Shown here piece by piece: positions 1-13,900 of a DNA stretch of 64,000 nucleotides. The translations under genes were made by a program, and so were the position numbers. How positions within the stretch are numbered: position 1 is the stretch's first letter; every line of letters begins with the position of its first letter. This stretch comes from Thunnus maccoyii (lineage: Eukaryota > Chordata > Actinopteri > Scombriformes > Scombridae), in assembly GCF_910596095.1 (NCBI RefSeq), contig NC_056544.1, positions 10,463,155 through 10,527,154 on the forward strand, in the 5' to 3' direction. A model generated the notes under the pieces. It was not told where the DNA came from. It was given only the letters and a program-made list of their open reading frames with translations, and ran no database searches.

Positions 1-3000
1 CTTTCTGATTTAGATGTTTGATCTTTGACAAGCCTGTCCCTTTAACCTTGGGAGGATTAGCCTGGTCTGACGAGGGAATAAAGGTTAAGATGCGCAGAGC
101 ATACTCATCCTATCTCCCACATGGTCCACTACGTGTTCTTTAAGTGGTCTGACTCCATCCTCTTATGGCTTCTCTCAAGCTCTCCACCAAAGAGGGAGTG
201 GACAGAGAGTGTTCCAAGTAGAGCAGTGAGAACTGAGTAGAAGATCGAGAGAACACAATAAACAGCACTGTGTTTCAAGATTTCTCAATCAGCAGCTAAA
301 AAAGTATGTTATAATGTCACTTTAAATGGGGTAAAGGAGGATATGGCATAACCATACATGTAAATACAAGACAGCCACATGAAAAGATAAATAGTTGGAA
401 GTGACCCTCATGACTGAGCCATGCACAATCAAAAACCTCAATGTAGGACATCTTCATTTCATACATCTACTTTTCTACATACTCATCTCATGCAAGGTAA
501 AGTATAGTCAGAAGAAAAGTACTAGGCCCAGCTCAGGCCTATTTCGAGGCTTAAGAAGAATTTGAGGTTTAGGATGGCTTCTCCTCCTTTCAGGTGAGGT
601 GCGTTACACGGTGAGAGGCAGCAGCCGGGTGTGGAATTACTCTCTATGTGAAGCAGCTACATAGAGAGTAAGGAAAATTCTGATAGTTTGTTTGCACATA
701 GAAGGCCACAACAGCAAAGCAGGTAAGTTGCAGAGAAAGGCTTGATCTGCCGACTCCACAGTTAGATTGGACTGAAGCACCTGGAGGGGTGTGATCGCGA
801 GGAATTGCCTCTGTGATTGAAAGATAATGGTGAGTTGTTGTAGGACTCCTCTGCCAGCTACTGACTCTCCATACAAAAGAGGGCATCTGGGCCATCTTGG
901 GCCAAAGGTCAGTGATTCACTACATAGATGTTTTATCAGATCTGAGGCCATATGCTGAAATGAGCTCACTACCAGATTGTCATCTGGCAGTGAGTTGGAT
1001 CAGATAGCCTGTAAGGCTGGACTTACCAAGTATAGACTTGGTAGATGCCAACATGTCATGAAATATCTGATTTAGAGGGCTCTGTCCGTAATGATTTCAA
1101 CTATTATGAAGTGGAGTCACTTCTTTTCCTCTGCAATCAATCATTCACTTGGCAGAACAATGTCCCAGTTATTTTAAAAAGGGAGGGGAACTGCTGCCCC
1201 TAGCTGGGAATATTTGTCAGAGGCAGTACAAGCACTTTGAGGCAGAGCTGAAGAAATTCAAAGTCTACCCACAGTCAGAATGAGTGATGACATGTCTCTC
1301 TGAGGAGACATGGTGCAGGCCAGTGGCACAGGTGGCTGCTACCCACGCCTGGCTAATCCCTGCTCCAACTGCTCCAAGCTCTCAGAGTTCTGTCTAAAAC
1401 CATCTGTGTTTCAGATACAGGTGCAGGTCCCCAGCTGATTCTGGGATATTTCTGGGTCAACTGTCAGAGTCCAGTTTTCCTTTTTGTCTTTGATTAATGT
1501 TTTTCTAGCATTTAGGAAAATATACTCAACTTAGATTTTATTTTCAACCTAACAGAAATCAAAATCTCATCAAGAAATAAACACACAGAAAAAAATCACT
1601 TCCATTTCACATATTTGCCAAACTGTTTAGCAGAGCAAGACAAACAGGGAGGCAGAAGGTGATGGCAGTGATGATGTCAGAATGGGAAAGACACAGGATA
1701 GACCATTAGCACTGGCAGCTTGTGCCCCCTAGGGGACTGTTTTCTCTTGTGTGCACAGCACTTACTGTATAATCCTATCAAAACTCACAGACGTTATCTG
1801 CGTCTTCTAGGAATCCAGATCATGATGTAACTGTATGTGACCTGCTTGTCAAATAGATAGCAATGCCTGCAAATAGAAATTACAGTTGTATGTGTTTTAT
1901 TTTCACAGGCAAATGGTCTTTTTTTTTTACAGCAACATTAACAGTGTTATTGCACATTTTAAAACATTAGCGTGTACCCTTATGTTTACTGTGGTTTTTG
2001 TAACTTTAAAATTATAATTATATCAAACATGTATAATAACAAAAATGCGTAGGGTTAATCCAACTAAACATAAGTTTATTTATGTTTGGGCAGTCGTTCA
2101 ACTCTTTATGATATAGATTAATAATAGCCTATATAATTAGAGCAATTTATACTTTGTTCTGGTCTAACACTTTTTTCTAATTGGTCAGAAAGTGTGCATT
2201 CAATACTGAATCTGGATTATCCTTAACTATTGCACTGCTGGTACTGGGCTGGGTTACCTCTTACTTGTATCAAACTGATATCAGTTATTAGCATACCTGT
2301 GGAAACTACATTAATGACTCTCGTTCCCTTACTGGGATCACCAGTTGGATGTCATATTTTAAGTACTTTATACTTGTTGGTTGTTAAATATTCATTAGTT
2401 GGGAAAGCTACATCCTTGACGATGTAATACATAAGATCAAAAAATTAAATTGCAGCCAGTTAAACCTCAGATTCAGTTGCATGTCTGATTTAAATATAAA
2501 GCTTTACTTTAGAAAACAGAAAACACACAGAAGAATCACAGAGATCCATCGTATTCCAATGAATCAGTTGTCATGTGACATTAATATTTTACTAAATACT
2601 CAAACTGGTTCACATTGATAACTTCCATTTCAACTGTGCAAACAAACCTTTTACAAAATGGCCCTTCCATTTAGAACAATTGCATTGCTTCAATTTAAAT
2701 GTTTAAAAACTTAAAAGTACAACTAAAATGTCTTTACTCTCTGTTTTAAAGTGGGATTCCATAACTCTAAAAGCAGCTAGATGAAGTAGCTTGGGTACCT
2801 GACAAGGATGGCATGGCACCTCTCCTCTGCAGAGTTGTGGGTGCTAGCTGATGGGAGAACTGGGGACTACATCTCCTGACACCTTGCCAGCTCATAGGAG
2901 GAGCTGGAGGAGCTCCTGCTTGTTCAAGATACAACCTTGACCTGTTTAACAGACATGTAAATGGGAAGATGGATGAGTAATCAAATTTCATAATAAGGCA

Positions 3001-3714
3001 CACATAATCTTGACTAGTTGTAAAGGAACAAGGAACAATTCAGGAATTAACTGCTAATTAATGACTTGTAGATCCTGAATAACTGATGATGTTATTTGAA
3101 AAGACTGCTAGATATTAATGAGGCACTATTTATGGATTAATTTCCCCAGATACTGTGTCTGTGAATCTGCATACTGACTTACTTTAATGACCTGTTCCTG
3201 GTTTACTCTGAATCACCTGCCAAATGGAACAAAAACAATAACTTATCATTACTTCCTTATTACAGTATATACATATCAGTTACTGAAAGTCTACCAATTA
3301 AAGTGAAGCATTATATTGGGTTGTTACGATGAACTATCTCATGATTCCCTCACCATTACTTACAGTGTTTGTGTCCCCTCAGGTAAAGCTGAGCCTCATC
3401 CTACCAGAGCAGCAAGTAGCAACTGAGGTTTTACTCAGAATTAGTTCATGAATGACATCATCCAGAGGCAGTAGAACTGTATATTGTATGTTAAATTCAC
3501 AACTTACAAAATTAAAACTTCTATATTATAATGAACAATTGATAGAATCTACTATATCATGTTATATCTCTTATTCTCTTATTAATATATTCTAGGTCTG
3601 AAAAGTCATGGCACAACTAATGAAAATCTCCCCAAATATCCATTGACAACTAATTAATGGCATATCAATACAACAGTAAGCCTGAAACATGGGCAACACA
3701 AGTTGACAAAAAGC
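1..3714. other. Unassigned non-coding DNA left of fbxo36
   Basis: I recognise no gene here. All open frames are short and none resembles a known family. Two short perfect or near-perfect hairpins are visible: positions 965-994 (arms CTCACT..AGTGAG with CCAGAT/ATCTGG) and 1291-1312 (arms CATGTCTC/GAGACATG). The part from about 1.9 to 3.6 kb is strongly AT-rich. Part of the 3' untranslated region of fbxo36 must lie just below 3715, but no clear poly(A) signal decides its end. Confidence 0.5.
2765..2935 (+). repeat. Possible relic of a LINE ORF2 3' end
   Basis: The segment contains a GGACTACATCTCCTGACA-like stretch followed by GGAGGAGCTGGAGGAGCT. This spacing and wording recall the degenerate end of the ORF2 region of fish L2/Rex-like LINEs. 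There is no open frame of useful length, and the opposite strand carries an unrelated 78-residue frame. The match is from memory and weak, so it could also be chance. Confidence 0.25.
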
Positions 3715-6017
3715 TTAACTCTGTGTCTTTTCTGGCTCTGCACTGCAGTCCCCTCTAGCATTGCTAAGTTCACTGCTCAGAGCTGGTGCCGCCACCCCAC
3801 CGTGCTTAAGTTCCTCCAACAATCTTTCAGGCACAGCCACATTGGAATCAGAGCCAAGCTCGGGTTCAGGGTTACGGTCAGGATCAACATCACAGCAAGA
3901 GCTGGTGTCAACGCCAATGCCAGTGCCAGTGCCAAGGCTTAGATCAGGGATAATACCAGGGCGAGATTCCTCCTCAGAACTGGACGTGTGCTCTGTCTCT
4001 GAACTTTCACCAGGAGATTCCTCTGCCTTTGTATCTGGGTCAGCGACCTGTTCTTCCTGTTGCTCCTCAGTCCTCAGTCTCCTGCGGCTGATCATCTTCT
4101 GCAGCTGCAGCTTGCTGGTGAAGAAGATGCTGCGCCAGCCTATCTCTAGTGCCAGAGAGGAAACCTCAACCGAAACTGTGTTGCAGCGCCGCCGTAGTGC
4201 CTGCTCCCAGAACTCCTCTGACCCACATAGCTGAGGAGCAAAAATTACAAGTATAATGAATATATATAATTTTTTTGTTACAGTGAAAAGAAGAGCTGAT
4301 TTTGTTGCCCTGATGTAGTCTAGGTCCCATGATTTTAATGATATAGTAAGTTATTTTATGCTATGTTTAACAATGTAGTCACATGAGAGTTGAACAAAAT
4401 GCAAAATGTGTCAAAGTTAATCTTAGATAATACACTAAATATTTTATATCAGGACACAGTTTATTTTTGGCAGCATCTTTTTTATGTGTCTATCTGTAGA
4501 ACTCACCCGCCTGAACCTGCGTGACGTTCGTCCAAGCTGACCTACATCTTCTAGCTCCAGATAATTTATTATCCGAAGAAGTAAGGAGTCAGACAGGTGT
4601 TCCAGATAATCATAATGGCCTTGGCACAATCCCTTGGTGTACTGCAAGATTCGTCGGCCAAAAACCATACTGACCTCACCTGGGAAGAAGCCCATTACTT
4701 TTACTGTCATCCAGATTCAAACATTTGTTTTGTTCTTATAAACAACATACACAAGACATACAGTAATCTGAATATACAGTGGTATTCACCTAAAGCCCAG
4801 TGTAAAAAACATGCTTTCTGTACTTGACAGAACATCTGTCCTTTTTAAACACCATTTTACAAAACAAACACACCTGTAGGTTCCCAGCAATTACTGGCAG
4901 AGAACCACTGTGGAGGCGCCACCAAGGGTCAACAGGATTTTTTGAGGGTACTCAACAGCGGTTGTGAATGGGGTGAGTGGTCCCTGCTTTTATTACCATC
5001 ACTACTAAATACAAATGGGTGGCCACACAAACATCAAAATTTACAGATAATGATAATTCTCACTGTTCTTGCCTTGCCCACATGATGAGAGCAGTGGATT
5101 GTTCTCAAGAGCTTGTTGATTCAACTCTCCAGTTATGAGTGGCTACATCGCAACTACATGAGAGCCCAAGCTTTCACTGCCACCTGTTCCCAGTTTTAAC
5201 TAAGGTGTTATTAATTATTATTACTTATATGCTAGAACCTGTGTGGTGGGTTGTAGACATTGTCCTAATGAATGAAGTCCTTACTCTGCAACCAGCTGTC
5301 ATCCAAGAAGTCCTGATGAGACTCCCTCAGCTCCCCTGGCTTTGAGTATCTGTCTACAGTCCTCAGAGAAATCTTCCACCACCTCCATATCACCTGGAAA
5401 TGACCACTGGAAGTATTAGTGGCGTTATAGCTCAGAAAAACACACAACTTTCTTCTTGAATGCAATTCATGTGATTGTGTGAGGTTTCTTACGCGACAAA
5501 ACAATTATTTACAGGTAAAAAAGAAAAGATGGTTTAGTTAAACAGTTCTTTTCATGTGTTCTGCCAATGCAATTCTGTTTTCTGTTGTTTTTTCTCTTGT
5601 ACAAGCTACATTTCATTGTTAATACTGGTTATTGGTTTCTATTCAAAGCACTCCTGAACTTATTTCCAAAATACAAGAGGAGGAAGAAAGACATGGCTAA
5701 AGTATAGCGTTAGCAGCAAACAGAAATGGCGTTAGACTGCCAGCTCATCCATTGTCTGTGGTTGTGGCAAGATGCCGTTAATACCGTTAATGTTAACGTT
5801 AACGTTAGATAGTTTAGGCTAGCGACGCTAAGGGAAGTAGCAGCATTCTGCTTAGATTAAATGGCAAAAACGTCGTTTTTAACCAGAAAATTACAGTTCC
5901 TAGTAAAGTACCTATACTCACATCTGACTTGGTGACAGCAAAATGATAAAAGTTCTTATTTGGTGGAGGACCCCCTCCAGAGATTTCAAACAACGGGTCT
6001 GTCAAAAGCGACGCCAT
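3715..6017 (-). CDS. fbxo36: F-box only protein 36
   Basis: Substrate-recruiting F-box subunit expected to bind SKP1 in an SCF ubiquitin ligase; its targets are not established. Four coding exons read downward: 5922-6017, 5285-5393, 4507-4679 and 3715-4230, with phases 0, 1, 0, giving 297 residues. The start MASLLTDPLFE, the WRWWKISLR segment in exon 2 (about residue 35) and the F-box in exon 3 (about residues 92-126, with LEHLSDSLLLRII) follow human FBXO36 closely. The core ends near residue 175 with GWRSIFFTSKLQLQ. A further tail of about 110 residues, rich in Glu, Ser and Asp, has no counterpart in the 188-residue human protein. The stop is TAA at 3715-3717. In human the gene also lies in 2q36, close to the neighbours seen here. 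Confidence 0.93.
5783..5815. repeat. GTTAAC-type short tandem repeat upstream of fbxo36 exon 2
   Basis: Repeated GTTAA/CGTTAA units (ACCGTTAATGTTAACGTTAA and so on) lie in fbxo36 intron 1. Each unit is nearly self-complementary. It is a simple repeat with no assigned role. Confidence 0.6.
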
Positions 6018-7921
6018 GTTAAAGTTTGCCTGTTGTCATGGCAACAACGCTTTCTTGGCTGGAGGTTTTGATGTGCAAATAAAAGTTTAGCATTCTGAAA
6101 ATATATATTTTTTAAAACCGTACGTAACACAGCTGTAAACATACATCATACAAACACTTACATAGGGATATCACTCAGTTGCTCAGTTGTTTATTAGTAA
6201 TCAGTAAGTAATGCAGTCTAACCTGCCATGTAACAAATTGCACCTTTAATGAAAGTTAGTGCTTATTTTTGCTGTTGATTCAACTTTATGTTCATTTTAG
6301 TTTCTATTATTTAGTCTAATGAGATGGAGAAGATATTAGAAACAAAAACTGATTATAACCTTTATAAAGGTAAGATATTACATTGCTGTTGTATTAGACT
6401 TCAGTTTGAGTTGAGTATATTTAGCCGTCTTTCTGTTGGAATAGAGAATAAAACATTTAAAATAGACTCAAAACTGTAGTTAAAAATCTTTTAATTTATT
6501 TATACATATATTTATATATGTACACATTTACTTACCTATTCTTGTAAAGAAACACATTGTCAAATTCATTGTTAGTCATTGGTGGCACAACTGGTACCCC
6601 AGTTCTCCAGAGTCACAGTCTGATCCAGTAATGAGATAAACCCTAGATTCATCTGTCCTTTCCCTCTGCACCATTTTAAAGCAAACTGTACCCTGTTCTT
6701 CCCCCCCCCTTAAGCTTTTTAATAAGAAGGCAAAGAAGACAGATTTCAAGGGAGTGTGGTGAATACAATATAACATTTCAAAGTTATTTTGTTCAAATGT
6801 TTTTTCCCCTGTCAGAACAGGGTCTGGTAAACCTGTCATTCCCTGTCAAGAGGACTACCTCACCTGTTATTTTGAGGTACACTCACAACCCTGAAGCTTA
6901 CATCTTTACCATACATTTAAAATAAAGTAAATATCTGAAATTTGCTCCTGTGACATGTACAACCAGCAGGAGAGAGGTTACTTAGGGTATTTTGAACAAT
7001 TTCACCAGTGTTTTATAGACTAGGTCGGGTTAGGGCACAAAGAAATACTCAAGAAATCTTGATGCCTGCACTCCTTGTGACTTTCCTCCATTTGTGCTCT
7101 AGCAGACATGCCTGTCCCCTTTACCTAAATCTAAAAACATCTGAAGTCTCTGCTGGCCTCATATCAAGGAGCTTCCCTTGGTTTCAAGCTAAAATCTACT
7201 GTTTTCAACAATTTTACAGGTATTGGAAATATTTAAAAGAATAACTGATCGTCCATTTTACAGTGTCACATCCAATTGCTTAAGATGTTACACTGATTTA
7301 AAAATATGTGGGTTTGGTTGCTTTCGGTTATAGGCAACTGTTGACTCTGGATCTAAACGTTATCAAGGACAATTTGGGCCTTAGTGCCAGTATAGTAGCA
7401 GTTATGCTAAAATAATAAAAAGAGATCCCTTTTGAAAATGAAATACCTGCATCTCCATGGTTGCTTCAAACCACAGACCATGGATTTGGATGGAACCCTG
7501 TTAATAATCTTAAATTGTATACCCTTACTTACGTAGATAGTTTGTAGTGGTTTTTTTTCCACAAGGTGTGTATATACTCACCATTGTTAACTCAGTCCTT
7601 GTTATACATAACATGTACTTAATTGTGATTACAAATGATGATATGCACAGAGCTTACAGTCATAAACAAAAAATAAAAAGCATATAATGTATTGTATATA
7701 GTCCAAATAGTACACTCCCCCCCCCCCCCATAACAGTCCCTTAGTCTTCAATATAGTCCTTTGTACTCCTTCATAGTGTTGTAAACTTTTTTTATGAAAA
7801 AAAAACAAAAAACATAAGTCTTTTTTTTTTTAGAAATGTACTGCCACTAATAGCGTGACGGAACGGGTGCGTTGAATATGTGCTGCATGCTGCCCTCTGT
7901 TGGCGAGGACTGGGAGCTGTG
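6018..7921. other. Intergenic: fbxo36 promoter side and agfg1 3' UTR side
   Basis: The two minus-strand genes are tandem here. The first bases above 6017 are the 5' UTR and promoter of fbxo36, with no TATA box evident. The 3' UTR of agfg1 runs down from 7921 for an unknown length. A C-run near 7718-7729 and several T-runs (for example 7820-7831) are simple sequence. No further gene was seen. Confidence 0.55.
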
Positions 7922-10900
7922 CTACAGGAAAGGGTTGGTGGAGGAACCCCCTGAAGGGAAGGACCCTGCTGGAGCTCCTGCCTGAAATAAGAGAGGGAGT
8001 CAGTGTTAAAATTTAAGACAGAAACAGGAAATATTCCTGCAGTGAGGAAATTATCCCTTCATACTGTTCTGCAAAATAATGTTTTTTACTTAAATCACTT
8101 GAATTGTTTTCTTGAGCTGATAAAGTCTCCACAGCATGTCCTTTATTTATTTTTTGAGTCTTTAAAAAGTTGGGAAAATAGAAGACAATGTATGCTCACC
8201 ATGAACGGGTTATTGGACATGCCAGGGGCAGCCATGGGCTGGCCAAACGGTGTCATGGAGGGCTTGTTCTGACCGTAGACTGGGAATGCAGGGCCTGTGG
8301 GGTGATAGAGGGATATGGAATTACAACAGTAATTGTTTCATTGCAACTGTTATATCACCAGCCCATAAAGACTTGCACATAAACAGTCATTTACAATGAG
8401 CTAAATTATGAGAATAAATCTTAAAAAACTTCTACAGCACTAAGACTGTAAAGAGGAGGAACTAAAAAAACAGAGCCAAGCCCCAGCATGTCAGATTGCA
8501 TTCAGGTGTAAACAAAACTATATGAGTGATGCCAAATTCGTTCATTGTGTTTCTGGTCCATAGCCCTGAACACAGCAGAACCCTAAAGCTTTGTACCCTA
8601 AATGCAACCGTTTATCACTGTGCAGTAGCTGCCACTGATGAGTCACACCTTTGATTTGCTGCAGCCAGACTTAAAGTCAGCTCGCAATGCAGAGGGCCAT
8701 CATGTAGATAATACAATTCATGCCAGGAAAAATCCAACATATGATTAAAATCACTGACAGGTACTGCACAAGTAGAACAGGGTGAGAGGACAGAGGGATG
8801 TGGGAGGCCACTAACCATTAGACTGAGGGTGGTAGGCCCCAGGTTGAGAGTAAGGGATGGGAGCCTGGCCAGGGAATTGCTGCTGGAAGTTTCCGCTGAA
8901 ACTGGTCGGGAGGCAGTAGGAGGACGCATTCCCAAAGCCGGCAGGCATGCTCATAGAGCCAGTACCAAACGAGGCTACGAGACACACGCAGCATGTGTGT
9001 ACAGTGAATGCGCACACACACCATTTATGCACACACACACACACACACATACAAGGGGGGGTAAGTTCTAGATACAGTGGCAAATCACTAAGATTACTTT
9101 ACAATGTAACTGGGTTACATCAACATAACACAAATGTCGAAGTAGGAAATGTGTGACACTAAACTCAAAACACACACACACACACCTGCAGCTGGAGCTC
9201 TACCATTGGTCTGGAAAGGATTGGTGGCCATCTCCGGGGCAACAGCTGCAGCGACGAAGGGATTTGTGGATGGGACGGCTGGATAAAATACAGTATGTTA
9301 CAAAATCAGACTTCGAGCTACATGTGAAAATATTCTACTTTGAAAATGTATTTTCATTTTATATGCATCAGTGTAGTAGTAATTATCATGGCCACCTCCA
9401 AAGCTAGGCGGCATGCTGGGTAAAACAGGTGGATTCTGGGCTGGCGATGAACCAAGGACTGGTCCAAATAAGTTCCTGTAACGAAAAAGTGTTTTTACAT
9501 CTGTTAAACACACGCAGTATGCATGACAAGCATTAGTTGTATGAATGTATTCACTGATACTGTGAACATTTCACTGCCTTTCTTTGAAACAAGCTGTTTA
9601 GCTGTGGAAGGAGTTCTTACAGACTTCTGAGTGGAAAATGTTGACTGGATCTGAAGATTTTAGTTGAGATATGTATGCATACTCATAGTGTCTACATAAT
9701 ATGATCAATATTATCATTTCACTGTGTGGAGGAACATTATTCAGCAACACACATTGCACAGTACAAAGAGTGTAACACTGAATTAATCAGATTCATGTAG
9801 TATTCATACGGGCGTGCAGAGGAAACACATGTAGGAAATGAACTGTTCATTTCTGGTGAACATTTATTGGCAGTGTTATTACAATATATCTGTCTGTGTC
9901 TGCCAGTCTCTCACCCTTGCACATTGCTGCCTGAGGAGACAGAGGAGCTGAGTTCATTGTCCAACTCAGCCAGAGCAGCATAGCGATCCTCCGAGCTTCC
10001 TGTGTGGGACTGAGCAGGGACGGCACTTGACATCGATGGGATTGGCACACCTCCACCTATAGACAATTTTTATTTTTAAATATACTCAGAGATGCACACA
10101 CATACACTCTTAATGATAAAAAAAAAGACAAAGAAAAATTAGAATGATTGAGGGGAGAAGCTCTGTATTTTCAACCATCTGCACTATGTGAGGTTTAGGG
10201 CTAAATGTCCACTGAGAAGCTCCCAATTATTTCAAGTTGTATGTTTTAAGTAACAGCAGCAGGATATGCTCTGGGCATCTGTCACATAGGCTTGCCACAG
10301 TAGTCGGTGTTGTACGGTGGTCGGGAATATACCAGTTACATTACATGCCCACCGTCCATACCATCGTTTTGCTTTGTTGTTGTTTTTTTTTGGAATAGAA
10401 TCCATTTAGTTCATTTTCGCATATTAGGGTCTATGTTCATCAAATTAAAAAAAACTCTAATTTTTAAAAAACTACCCTGTGTTATCAATATTTAGACGAC
10501 GGATGCTACTATTGCTATTATAAACTTAAAAGTGTCTGCTCCATGACTGTTGTGGAAATATTTAGCGATGGTCAGCACCTCTGTGGAGAAAGTGCACATG
10601 AGCCTTAGATGTCTTAATGCTGAAAATGTTTATTGAAGCACTTGATCAAGGAGAACTGAAATAGCAAACATCGAAGTCTTCTGCAACTCTGATGCTGCCT
10701 CTTTCCGTTCTGCCCCCTGAACGTCTGACTCTTAGTCTTTAACAGATCAGCCTACAATATGAAAAATTAGTCTAATTGGTTCACTAGTTTCTAAACAAGG
10801 AACTGCATTTTACCCGTGTTAGTTCAGGTCACTGTCAGCACATTCTGGTTTGAATATCTGATTGTGACAATACAATCTACACATTCACCTATCTGTGTTG

Positions 10901-13900
10901 TCTAGGAAGGCCGTCTCTGACTTTGGTAACCATGGTAATGCTGATTTACCCTTTATCAGAGGCCTCTGCTTCCCCAAAACATCACAGACAGCTACTTTGA
11001 GTCTCAAGGAGAGGAGAGAATGTCTCCTTCTACTTAAGAATTACAGTGTGACCTCAAGGCCCAAACTTGACCCAATGTAACCCAATTTGTAACCCCTAAA
11101 GATGGAAAATTCCATATCAGTGACCATCTGCAGCAACAGAGTCACAGCACAGAGTAGCGGAGTGAGACATCTGTCCTCCCTCCTGCTCTCTGCTGTAAAC
11201 ACATGTAGCTGTTAGCGAGCAGCTGCTCATGTCTCCCCGGGTCTCAGTGCTTGTTTACGGCAGGAACTCTCCCGCTCTCTGCCTGCTCAGCCTGCTCTTG
11301 GTGTGTCTCTCTCCAGATGACAGGTGAGTGGCTCCGGTTCTGGTTCTAAGCGGTGGTCGTCCTCTGGCTCTTCCCCATGTCCATATGCACCACAGACCGG
11401 CTGTACACAGAGGACAATCCACTGGCAGCAGCCTGAAGCCCGCCTTCAATAACTCTTAAGTAAAGGGAAGATCTAAACTAAAAATATAACGTTAAGATCA
11501 AAGTAAGCGCTCTACAGATATTGGGCCTCATCAACGAATATCTCATCTTGTAAAACGTCCTGTGTAACCAGTAACAACGGTTGTTGTCACGAGTTTATTA
11601 ATTCAGTGGGAAAATGTTCTCACTGTGGCATCCCTACTGTAGAAAGGGACTCCCAGTGGACACAGTGGGTAGGAAATGAGTGAGAGAAATACTGAGGTGA
11701 GTGTATGTGGACAGGGTGGAAGGAAGGAAGATAGTGGTGGGGTAGGGGGGTACCTGATGAAAAGGACTTTGAGGGGGGTGACGTGCTCAGATGGGATGGA
11801 ATTGCAGTGTTTCCAAATGCATCAAAGTTGGCAAAGTTGGTGTTTGTACTACCCTGAGGTGCTGCAGCCATAAACAAGGAAAAATTAATACAGACAATGA
11901 ATGTGGAAATAAAAACCATGGCAGGGCAATGCATGGAATGATGACAAACCAAAGAGTACACACTTCTATATATCTGCATTAGTCTCTAATGTTTAACCTC
12001 TTGGGACCTCCAGGAGGAATCCATCTTACCTGACTGGCTTTGAAAATGTGCAAAGTTGGCAAAGTTGGTAGAGCTGGCAGTCTGAGTGGGTGGAGCAGCA
12101 AAGATGTCTCCTCCCAGGTCTGAGAGCAAGTCAAACTTCTTCTCCTGAGAAGCAGCACTGTGAGCCTGGGAACGACCCAGCCCTGGAGACTGGGCGGTAG
12201 CCGGGAAAAAAAAAAGAGCAAATTCTTTAAGAAATTATAAATGGATATCTGATGGGCAAAAAAAGGCCCAATGTGAATTTGTTTTACCTGGCGCAACGGG
12301 GTCCTATTGAGCTGCAGGGTCTTGAGGGGTTGGACTTCTGGGGTGCTGCCAGTGCTGCTGGCTGAGGAGCCAGACACAGAGGCCTGGACGCTTGCTACTG
12401 CCCTTGCCTGGTCTGGAGGGACATACCTAGACATTCAGGAAAAAGCACCAGCATACACATATACAGACGTAATGAAAAGTCCAAACAGATACAGCTTTTG
12501 TCATTTGATCCTATTAAGGCTCAATGTGAACGTAGTGGAACCAAAATCTTTGTAAGTATTATACAAGGATGGTGTTTTGAACAGTTTTAATGGATAGGGT
12601 AATCATTAATTTGATTAAACCAATTACCATAAAGGAAGTATTTTAATCTGATTAAATGGGACCTTCATTCATAAGTTAAAGTGTTTAAAAGATGTGCTCT
12701 TTTACACCACCACTGCAGTAAAACAGGACATGTAGTCAATGAAAGTCCCAGAAAGAGAAGAGCCTGCTAACACACGGTTAACAAAGTCCATAACTATAAA
12801 ATGGTGGCAAGGCAACACTTGAGATTCTCAACACTCTTCTTTTGCATCACAATGGATAGTAACAAGCCAAACAGTACCAGGTAACTTTTGACAGTGATGA
12901 TTTAGCACACTAGAGAATTTAACCACCATTTCCAACTAAATGATTTATTGCGTTATGCACCCAGTGAGATTTTAAGATTTTAAATGTTAGACAGTGTAAC
13001 TCTTAAACTCTTGAGATCTCAAACAAAACCATCTTGAGTAGTGATGAACCTTTGACTGCTTTTGATGCGATCTCTCAACAACAGGTTTTACACTTGAAAA
13101 AAAACAAAACTAAGAAAAACAAAATTAAAAAACAAACAAACAAAAAATCAAGTTTATGTTACCATCGTTTCTTTTCGTATTTTTCCTGAAGGAACTCTTT
13201 TACTTTCTGAGGTTCTCGGAAATCTGGAACAACCGATGTCCTGTCATCATAGAGGCCCAACCAGATGTGTTTACAGACCTACGGGGGGGGGGGGCGCACA
13301 GAGGAATGAAGGGGGGGGGAGGTAAGGAGGGGATTGGGGTGGGGGTGGTGGCAAAGCCGGGAGAGAGGTGAGAGAAAGTATAGGGGAGGGGGAGGGGATG
13401 ACGAGAAATGGGGAAAAAAAGTAGGGGAAGAGGAATGCCAATAAAGTTGAGTAAGCAGGGCTCAGAAAAATGCCAAAATACCACTTCTGATTCATAGACA
13501 GATAGCCATTATTATTAAAATATGGTTAACAATGTGAAATGTTGTGAAACTGTACGTGATACCTCATTGCTGTGTTTCTGTAGGAACTCAATTTCCTGCT
13601 GTGTGAATGTGGTCATAGAGATGGACTTCACTCTGTGTGGGGGATTCAGCCCTCGCCTGTGGGTGGAGGAGGTTTTGTTAGCTGAAGAACAAGAGAAGCC
13701 AGATGCAACCCAATGCTATTCAAGTGACATGAAATGACCCACCAATACATCAGAAGCATTATTTACTGCCTTTGAATTCTTTAAAACTAAAATAAAAGAC
13801 GAAAGTTAATTCAGAAATATGAGTGTTAATGTGACCTGGACCAATTTATAAATGGCTGAGATTTTGATCACAGTTATTGGGGACTTGTAGTAAATCGATG

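Noticed and set aside
637-969. 110-codon frame on the - strand
   Set aside because: I could not tie it to any family. A second frame overlaps it, and no splice sites or start context support it.
2767-3003. 78-codon proline-rich frame on the - strand
   Set aside because: It has a weak acceptor-like site, but the + strand words look like a degraded LINE end, so the frame is probably a shadow.
3761-4234. 157-codon frame on the + strand
   Set aside because: It is antisense to the last exon of fbxo36, whose frame, splice site and family match are clear. Its serine-rich content is a mirror of the acidic tail.
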